Translations under genes and position numbers: made by a program
Notes under the pieces: generated by a model
Databases searched by the model: none
What the model was told of the DNA's origin: nothing
The model's input: only the letters and a program-made list of their open reading frames with translations
Assembly: GCF_002198715.1 (NCBI RefSeq)
Contig: NZ_MWLK01000012.1
Span: 1 to 57,383, forward strand
DNA length: 57,383 bases
From: Rhodomicrobium sp. R_RK_3
GTDB lineage: Bacteria > Pseudomonadota > Alphaproteobacteria > Rhizobiales > Rhodomicrobiaceae
Direction of reading: 5' to 3'
In this document: positions 51,620 through 57,383 of the stretch, piece by piece
Position numbering within the stretch: the stretch's first letter is position 1
Layout: every line of letters starts with the position of its first letter

Positions 51620-52774
51620 TCAGCGCCCCTGTATCCGCGACATGTTGGTGAGCAGCACGGCCAGCTCGCTCTGGCGCGAGACGCCCGCTTTCAGGAACAC
51701 CCGCTTCAGCACCGTGCGCACCGTGCCTTCGGCGATGCGGAGCCGCTCGGCCGCCGCCTTCGGCGAGACGCCCGAGCCGATCAGCGCCGCCACCCGCGCC
51801 TCGCCGAGCGTCAGGCCGAGCAGGTCGCGCACCAGCGCCGGCTCGGCCGGCTCGTTCGGGCGCAGCTCGATGGCGATGACGATGGCGCGGGCGCGCACCA
51901 GGAAATCGGTCGCGCCCGCCCGCTCGGCAGGGTGCAGCGGGATCGGGTAGAGCATGAGCTGATATTGCGAATGCGGCCGCTTCAGCAGGACCGGGCGGGG
52001 CGGCTGCAGGAAGCGCTGCGGGCTGTCGCCGGCGCTGGCCGAGAGGGCGGCCTCCAGCGCGTCGCGCTCGGAGGGCATCGAGGCCGTCAGCCGCTCCTCG
52101 AACAGCTCCAGCCCGCGCCCGATCAGCCGGTTTGCCGCCGTGTTGCTGAAGACGACGCGCCGCAGCCCGTCCAGCAGGAACACCGCGAGGCCGACCCCGT
52201 CCAGCGCATTGCGCAGGCCGACATTGGCGACATCGGCATTCATCAATTGCAGGCTGAGCCGCAGCGAGCGCTCGGCATGATGGCTGAGGCGGGCGAGCTT
52301 TGCGCATTCCTCGTCGGTGAAGGCGGATTTGGCCGCCGAGCGCTGCACCGTCAGCCCGACATGCACGCGCGGCTCCGGCGAGATCGCCGCGCTCGCCGAC
52401 CAGCGCAGCCCGTATTTGGCCAGGAATTCCGTATAGAAGGGATGGCTGTTCATCTCCGCTTCGCTCACCAGATGGGCGTCGGTGATGATGCCCTCGGACA
52501 GCCAGTAGCCGCGCTCGCTGGCGCGCTGGGTGCGGATGTCGTGCTGCCACCACAGCTCCTGATATTCGGCGGCGCCGGCGATCAGGCTGGGCGAGACCAC
52601 CGTCCCCGCCGCTCCGCCATCGCGCAGATAGATCAGGTTGGCGCCGATATCGCCGAACACCTCGGCGATCGCCTCGAGGGCGCGCGGCCAGGCGTCCGGG
52701 GCCGTGGCGGCGTGATAGATCGCCTCGACGGCGGCGACGAAAAGCTGCTCTCCATTGGCCGGCCTGTCGTTCAT
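51620..52774 (-). CDS. LuxR-family transcriptional regulator
   Basis: A 384-residue protein with a C-terminal LuxR helix-turn-helix (about residues 318-380: LGLTLGEARVAALIGSGVSPKAAAERLRIAEGTVRTVLKRVFLKAGVSRQSEL). The long N-terminal region, with a PAS-like part around 205-300 (GLAVFLLDGLRRVVFSNTAANRLI), is of the type found in orphan LuxR regulators of Rhizobiales. It is neither an autoinducer-binding LuxR nor a response regulator. An upstream ATG at 52819 would add 15 residues; the ATG at 52774 is preferred. Ligand unknown. Confidence 0.88.
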   Translation of the reverse strand: MNDRPANGEQLFVAAVEAIYHAATAPDAWPRALEAIAEVFGDIGANLIYLRDGGAAGTVVSPSLIAGAAEYQELWWQHDIRTQRASERGYWLSEGIITDAHLVSEAEMNSHPFYTEFLAKYGLRWSASAAISPEPRVHVGLTVQRSAAKSAFTDEECAKLARLSHHAERSLRLSLQLMNADVANVGLRNALDGVGLAVFLLDGLRRVVFSNTAANRLIGRGLELFEERLTASMPSERDALEAALSASAGDSPQRFLQPPRPVLLKRPHSQYQLMLYPIPLHPAERAGATDFLVRARAIVIAIELRPNEPAEPALVRDLLGLTLGEARVAALIGSGVSPKAAAERLRIAEGTVRTVLKRVFLKAGVSRQSELAVLLTNMSRIQGR

Positions 52775-53262
52775 GGCCGCACCGCGCGCAACATGCAATG
52801 GCTGCGCCCTTCGGCGCACGCGTCGACACTCAACATGGCTGGCAGCCCTCAGCAGCGCGAGATGCGCGGATGCTCCTGTCCCACCTAATCGAATAACGCA
52901 TTTTTTGGATTATGGAAATGCGCGATGGGTCATGCGTGCATCCGCCTAGCGGCCGAATCAGGCGTTTTTCACGGCAAATCACCCTCGTAAGAATGCGTAG
53001 GGGCCGGGATTGCCGGGCGCGCGCAATAAAATCGCTCAAACAAAGCGCACAGCGTCGCTCAGCCCTCGCACTAATGGTAAGATCAGATGCATTGGCGGCG
53101 CGGACGTGCTAGGAAAGCGGTCCCCCGGCGGGACGTTTGGATGATTTTGCGGCAGTGTACATCTGCGCAGCGCGCCTACGAGCCGGCGTGGTTTCATGGG
53201 GAGGCTTTGGCTGGTCTAGGGGAGCGTGCGGACCCGCCGACACGGACACAAGCAGGGCAGCG
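52775..53262. other. intergenic region, nothing recognised
   Basis: About 490 bases between the divergent LuxR-type and membrane-protein genes. It is AT-richer in the first 150 bases (to about 52930). No gene, RNA or strong promoter motif was seen. Confidence 0.5.
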
Positions 53263-53907
53263 ATGGGCGACTATTACGCGTGGGCGGCGTCCGGCCTCGT
53301 GGCGGGGCTGGAGTCTTCATCCGAGCCGGATTTCGGCGGCAGCGCCGTGCCGAGGGGCGAGGGAGCGGGCAATGTGCGCATCGCCTCGCGCATGGTCGAG
53401 CGCCAGCGCTTCATGCTGCGCCAGCGCGACGGCGCCCAGGTCGAGGTGGTGCTGATCAATAGCGGCGTGGCGCTGCGCAACGGCCATGCGGTGACCGTGG
53501 TCTGGGCCGCGCGCAAGGGCGCGGTACACGGCTTTCCGGTGCGGCTCGACAATCACACGACCGGCGCCGAGGCCAAGCTGCCGCATAATATTCGGCATAT
53601 CAGGCCAAAAGTCAGCCTGCTGAAGACGGCCCGGTTCGGCCTGTTCGCGACGCTGCCCGCCGCCTTCGCCCTGCTGACCTGGGTGCTGATACCGGGCAGC
53701 CTCGACGGCGTCGACACCAGGATGGTGGTGCTCGGCGCGGCGGTCGCGATGGGGCTGCTGTTCGTGGTCGGCCTGGTCATCGCCAAGGTGGTGCTCGACT
53801 ACCTGCAGGCCGACGACGACCAGAAAATCTGGCAGGCCGCCGACGAGGTGATCGGCCAGGTCCGCGCCGCCGCCCGCCAGCAGCAACAGAGGCGGCCTCG
53901 GGCCTAA
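53263..53907 (+). CDS. membrane protein of unknown function
   Basis: A 214-residue protein with a soluble N-terminal part (about 1-120, beta-rich, FMLRQRDGAQVEVVLINSGVALRNGHAVTVVWAARKG) and two transmembrane helices (about 128-145 and 155-180), then a short Gln/Arg-rich tail. I recognise no family. An upstream start at 53137 is possible, but the ATG at 53263 follows GCAGGGCAGCG and removes a stretch of no clear character. No partners; it lies upstream of a large inverted repeat. Confidence 0.7.
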   Translation: MGDYYAWAASGLVAGLESSSEPDFGGSAVPRGEGAGNVRIASRMVERQRFMLRQRDGAQVEVVLINSGVALRNGHAVTVVWAARKGAVHGFPVRLDNHTTGAEAKLPHNIRHIRPKVSLLKTARFGLFATLPAAFALLTWVLIPGSLDGVDTRMVVLGAAVAMGLLFVVGLVIAKVVLDYLQADDDQKIWQAADEVIGQVRAAARQQQQRRPRA

Positions 53908-53963
53908 AGCGGGATCGGTTGCGACGAAAACGACGCGCGCCCGAACCAATCCGCAGCCGGACT

Positions 53964-54093
53964 CCCTCTCCCATGGGGAGAGGGCCGGGGTGAGGGGGTA
54001 ATGCCTATCCGTGAGGCGACGTCCGTCCTACCGAGAGGCATTACCCCCTCACCCGGCACGCTTCGCGTGCCGCCCTCTCCCCCTGGGAGAGGG
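53964..54093. repeat. large imperfect inverted repeat, family C
   Basis: The left arm (53964-54006) is CCCTCTCCCATGGGGAGAGGG then CCGGGGTGAGGGGGTAATGCCT; the right arm (54036-54093) is AGGCATTACCCCCTCACCCGG, an inner hairpin CACGCTTCGCGTG, then CCCTCTCCCCCTGGGAGAGGG. The RNA would fold as a long hairpin between convergent genes. It shares the CTCTCCCATGGG motif with 1-69 and 43635-43703. Confidence 0.9.
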
Positions 54094-54134
54094 CTGGGCT
54101 GCGGCGGTTCGGAGGCTGAGAGACGCCAGCCGGA

Positions 54135-54893
54135 TCAAACCAAATTCAAGCTCATGCCGCCATCGACCATGATGCCCTCGCCGGTCGTGTAGGCGCTGTC
54201 GTCGCTGGCCAGGAACAGCGCGACCTTGGCGACCTCCTCCGGCGTGCCGAAGCGGCGCATCGGCATTTGCGCCAGCAGCCCCTTGGAGACTTGCGGGTGG
54301 TCGGTATAGCGGCCGGTCATGGCGGTCGGGATGAAGCCGGGGCACATATAGTTGACGCGGATGCCGTAGGGGGCGAGTTCCACCGCCAGACTCCGCGACA
54401 GGCCGGCGATGGCGGCCTTGGCGGTCGAATAGGCCGAGAGCTGGCGCAGATGCTGCGTCGCCATGATCGAGGACAGGTTGACGACCGCCGCGCCCTTGGC
54501 CGCCGTCAGCAGCGGCAGCGCCGCGCGGGTCATGCGGATGGTGCCCCACAGATGCGGGTTGAGCACGCTCTCCCAGGTGGCGTCGTCCATATGGCGGAAG
54601 TCGGAGCGCAGCAGGTTGCCGGCATTGTTGACCAGCACATGCAGTTTCGGCGAGACGCGGGCGGCGGCGGCGATCATCGCCCGGACGTCGTCTTCCTTGG
54701 TGACGTCGCCGGTCACGAAGGAGGCGCGCCCGCCGGCAGCGGCGATCTCGGCGGCCCCGGCCTCGATGGCCTCCCCGTTCAGATCGGAGAGCACGACATC
54801 CGCGCCCTCGGCGGCGAAGAGTTTCGCCATCGCCATCCCCAGCCCGCCGCCCGCGCCGGTGATCAGCGCGACCCTATCCTGCAAACGCCCCAA
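54135..54893 (-). CDS. SDR-family oxidoreductase
   Basis: A 252-residue classical SDR. Cofactor motif TGAGGGLG at about 13-20, VNNAGN near 88-92, catalytic YSTAK near 155-159 and the C-terminal VDGG are all present, and an aspartate after the second strand (LSDLN) suggests NAD(H) preference. The start is TTG at 54893 with a strong GGAGG six bases before it. Substrate unknown. It lies 82 bases downstream of the RloC-like gene but belongs to the normal GC-rich background. Confidence 0.92.
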   Translation of the reverse strand: MGRLQDRVALITGAGGGLGMAMAKLFAAEGADVVLSDLNGEAIEAGAAEIAAAGGRASFVTGDVTKEDDVRAMIAAAARVSPKLHVLVNNAGNLLRSDFRHMDDATWESVLNPHLWGTIRMTRAALPLLTAAKGAAVVNLSSIMATQHLRQLSAYSTAKAAIAGLSRSLAVELAPYGIRVNYMCPGFIPTAMTGRYTDHPQVSKGLLAQMPMRRFGTPEEVAKVALFLASDDSAYTTGEGIMVDGGMSLNLV

Positions 54894-54975
54894 TGCTGCC
54901 TCCGGTGATGATGAGTGCGGTAGGAGGGGTTTGGCATTGGAGGGGGTGGGGAGTCAATGTGGGGGCAGGTTGCGA

Positions 54976-57237
54976 TTATGCTGCGACGGACGCAATGGCG
55001 TCTGGGCCCATCCCCGGCCCGGCAGGAGGTGTTGTAACTCCGTCGAGCCCCATCATCATATCGTAATGACCAGCATGATTCGTTTTCAGAAAAATTTGGC
55101 GGAAGACACTTAGATAGCTCGCTACGACCTGCTCGTTGCAAGAGACATAAATATCGTCATAAACCGCGTGCGATCCGTCATTTACCCAGGAAAAAAGAGA
55201 CGCACAGATCTGCTGATCAGCGCCATCAAATTTAGAAATAATATCATCCTTGTCAATATTGCCAAGGATCTTAAAGTAATTTTCTATTATGCGCCGAAGC
55301 GTGTTCTGAATTGTTGGACTAACGCCATTTTGGTTCCTCACTTCCGCCCACAGCAACTCGTATGCTGTTTTAATCGGATTGTGCTCATAAGCGATCAACG
55401 TGGATACATCTGATACTTTTCGGACAATCCAAAATGTCTCGTGGCTTAGGCACTTGCTGCCTTTGCGCTTCCGATCGTACGAGACCTCCTTATGGAAATA
55501 TACGTTATGTGTAAGAATGAAAATCTGCTTAACGTTCCCTCGGCCCGCAATAACTTCCTCCCTGATCCGGCGAATAAGCGCACTAACGATGAACAGAATA
55601 TCACTGTCTAAACTGGATATCGGGTCATCAAAAACAACCGTTCGGTTCGCAGCCACGCCGCTCTCAGAATTGCTACCTTCAATTAAGTGATAGAAATACA
55701 AGAAAGTGATAAAGTTTTTCTCGCCTTCGCTAAGCGTCTCGGCAGCATTGCTCCCGTCCGCGCGGATAATTTCATACAGATTTGAACGTTCGCCGGCTGT
55801 CGCCAGCTTAAAATTCGTAAACCCAAAGGAAGCAAGAATAGTGTTGATCGCATTTACCGTCGGCTGAGCACTCGTAATGCTCTTTTCTAACTCCTTAAGA
55901 TGCGAGCGTGCCGCTAAAAGCTCGGCGCGTTTGGTATTAATCTTCCCTGCGATCGCGGAGGCAGCGCGGTCCAGCCCTGCCTTAGAAATTTCGAATTCGG
56001 TAAGCAGCTCCCGGTTTTTTTCGAGCAAATGGCCCCATATTTCAGATTTCAAGGTCGCTTTTTCGGCGTCGATGTTGTCCACCATATTATTGTGATTTAA
56101 AATCGATGCATTAGCTGCGCCGATAATGCCGCGAATAGTCACGGCGATCTCGCGGACACTTTCAAGAGAGATTGGCAGGCTCGGTTCTTGTAGCTTCCGC
56201 CCCATTTTCTCTTTATTCATCCCAATATACGCGGCAAACCGTTCTATGCTTGCGCGGAGACTTACACCATCCACATGCCTGTTTCCAAGGTCAGATATGG
56301 CCGTCAGTTTCTCTAACACGCCTCGAGACACAAAGTCATAGTCGTCCTTGATTTTTTTTATCGCTGCGATATCTCTATTGTACGTCTCATCAAAATATTG
56401 ACTTAGTTTGTAATTCAAATCGTCAGATATATATTGCTGGCAGAACGGGCAACGATCACCCTTGTGGCCGATGTAACTGATGCCTTGCTTCACCCAATCG
56501 CTATTACCTAGGCGTTGAATTAATTCAGCAAGGTCTACGTCCTCTTTGCCGACTATTTTTTTGGCTAAGATGGGGAGATTTGCTAACTCAATTAAGACTT
56601 CCATCTCGACTTCGACAACGAGTGGATGCCGCTCAAGCCCCTTGGCAAAGACCGATGACGCTCTTTCTTTTAAGACCTCAAGCTCAACAAAACGGGCATC
56701 GTTGCATTTTGATTCCTCCAAAATTTTATCGCAAAAGCGCGATTTCGAATTTCGAAACCCCAGAAATGCTTCTTGGAAGTACTCGTCATGCATGCACTTG
56801 ATTCGCCAGCAATTCTCTTCGAACTGAGCCCGTAAGCTGCGAAGCTCGTGTCGTTTTCCGGTGCTGCAATCCGGCAGTCCGAGGGTATTTTCGAGCTGCG
56901 CTATGTCCTTGTTGAGTTCGTCGACATTATTTTTAGCGACTTCAATTTTCACCAGTGTTTCAGCCGCATTCTGGCCGAGGGTGAAGATCCCAGGCATCTT
57001 CAAGGCGTAGTTTTTCTTAACAAAGTCGCTGTTGTACACGAGGCACTCGAGCCTTTGGCTGTCCTTCCAATTCAAATCACATGCGGGATATTGCTCAGGA
57101 TTTGCGATAACGCGGGATATAGTCGTCTTCCCGGAACCGTTCGTTCCGAACACATAATTAACGGCCCGCAGATTAAGAAGTGTTGCCCCGGCGTCCGAAT
57201 AACTCGCCTCTTTAGCCACCAAGATTTGCTGCAGCAT
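54976..57237 (-). CDS. rloC: RloC-like protein: ABC ATPase with zinc hook and candidate anticodon nuclease
   Basis: A 753-residue protein. Walker A is GTNGSGKT at 31-38, the ABC signature-like LSEGEK at 502-507, Walker B FDDPISSLDSD at 536-546, and the switch-histidine segment LTHN at 575-578. Between them is a long coiled coil whose turn carries C263-P-F-C266, the zinc hook that separates RloC from PrrC. The C-terminal 150 residues have R648 and E652 (LRRIIENYF) and H690 (VNDGSH), matching the Arg-Glu-His triad reported for PrrC/RloC anticodon nucleases. Such proteins cut tRNA after phage or DNA damage signals. The region is much AT-richer than the rest, pointing to recent transfer. No restriction-modification gene lies within the remaining 146 bases. 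Confidence 0.82.
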   Translation of the reverse strand: MLQQILVAKEASYSDAGATLLNLRAVNYVFGTNGSGKTTISRVIANPEQYPACDLNWKDSQRLECLVYNSDFVKKNYALKMPGIFTLGQNAAETLVKIEVAKNNVDELNKDIAQLENTLGLPDCSTGKRHELRSLRAQFEENCWRIKCMHDEYFQEAFLGFRNSKSRFCDKILEESKCNDARFVELEVLKERASSVFAKGLERHPLVVEVEMEVLIELANLPILAKKIVGKEDVDLAELIQRLGNSDWVKQGISYIGHKGDRCPFCQQYISDDLNYKLSQYFDETYNRDIAAIKKIKDDYDFVSRGVLEKLTAISDLGNRHVDGVSLRASIERFAAYIGMNKEKMGRKLQEPSLPISLESVREIAVTIRGIIGAANASILNHNNMVDNIDAEKATLKSEIWGHLLEKNRELLTEFEISKAGLDRAASAIAGKINTKRAELLAARSHLKELEKSITSAQPTVNAINTILASFGFTNFKLATAGERSNLYEIIRADGSNAAETLSEGEKNFITFLYFYHLIEGSNSESGVAANRTVVFDDPISSLDSDILFIVSALIRRIREEVIAGRGNVKQIFILTHNVYFHKEVSYDRKRKGSKCLSHETFWIVRKVSDVSTLIAYEHNPIKTAYELLWAEVRNQNGVSPTIQNTLRRIIENYFKILGNIDKDDIISKFDGADQQICASLFSWVNDGSHAVYDDIYVSCNEQVVASYLSVFRQIFLKTNHAGHYDMMMGLDGVTTPPAGPGMGPDAIASVAA

Positions 57238-57383
57238 CGCGTCCCCATTTTTTTAGACGACCGTGGTTTCAGGCCGCTATGCTCAAGAGGGAAACAACTG
57301 ATTCGCGCTCTTTGCAAAGATGTGTGAGATAAAGCGGGCGATCTGAAAAACTTATCCCCGCCCCCATCCCCCTCCCGTAAACT

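Noticed and set aside
51510-52829. Long N-terminal extension of the OsmC frame
   Set aside because: It lies antiparallel-frame over the LuxR gene; OsmC proteins begin at the ATG at 51509, which has its own ribosome site.

Overview
The window looks like chromosome of a high-GC alphaproteobacterium, most probably order Hyphomicrobiales (Rhizobiales). Pointers are a bacterial PmtA-type phospholipid N-methyltransferase, two phasin genes of the polyhydroxybutyrate granule, a minus-strand small RNA of the mmgR/suhB (alpha-r8) type between an N-formylglutamate amidohydrolase gene and a hisN/suhB-family gene, a CbtAB cobalt transporter under a B12 riboswitch, and short palindromic repeats between genes. 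Genus and species cannot be read from the sequence. Most of the window is core metabolism and RNA processing; accessory material sits at both ends and at 45-51 kb.

Layout. 1-6.3 kb: a maleylacetate-reductase remnant, two AraC regulators, an SDR enzyme divergent from a TetR regulator, and a benzoylformate-decarboxylase-like ThDP enzyme divergent from an Lrp/AsnC regulator; this resembles small regulated catabolic cassettes. 6.4-12.6 kb: a DUF1624 membrane acyltransferase, tRNA-Met, PmtA-like methyltransferase, GT2 and GT39 glycosyltransferases, MnmA. 12.7-22.7 kb: two phasins, a histidine kinase, photolyase, N-formylglutamate amidohydrolase, the sRNA, HisN, a FAH-family enzyme, transketolase. 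22.9-29.4 kb: tRNA-Ala, a MazEF-type toxin-antitoxin pair with an operator-like palindrome, DEAD-box helicase, histidine phosphatase divergent from riboswitch-cbtB-cbtA, an IscU-like scaffold, FolE, HisI. 29.6-36 kb: an OmpR-type two-component system divergent from a multicopper oxidase and a SCO-cytochrome c fusion, a likely copper-linked exported redox unit. 36-44.7 kb: GNAT, a polytopic membrane protein, peroxiredoxin plus DsbA-like protein, AnmK, TyrS, TruA, an alpha/beta hydrolase.

45.1-50.7 kb holds two divergent operons of a type III secretion system: NolW/RhcC1-like secretin N-domain, a 58-residue unknown, a SctI-like rod candidate, a lone SctQ C-terminal SpoA domain, SctR, SctS and SctT on the minus strand; a 53-residue unknown, SctD and a 124-residue unknown on the plus strand. 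The ATPase, SctV, SctU, SctJ, SctL and the secretin body are not in the window. The intergenic region between the two arms has good divergent promoters and two inverted repeats. This is the least ordinary locus here. 51-54.9 kb has OsmC, a LuxR regulator, a small membrane protein and an SDR enzyme. The last 2.3 kb is a clearly AT-richer RloC-like gene (ABC ATPase with zinc hook and a C-terminal candidate anticodon nuclease), probably a transferred phage-defence gene.

Dispersed palindromic elements of three families recur between genes; one 69-bp stretch is present exactly, in opposite orientations, at 1-69 and 43635-43703.
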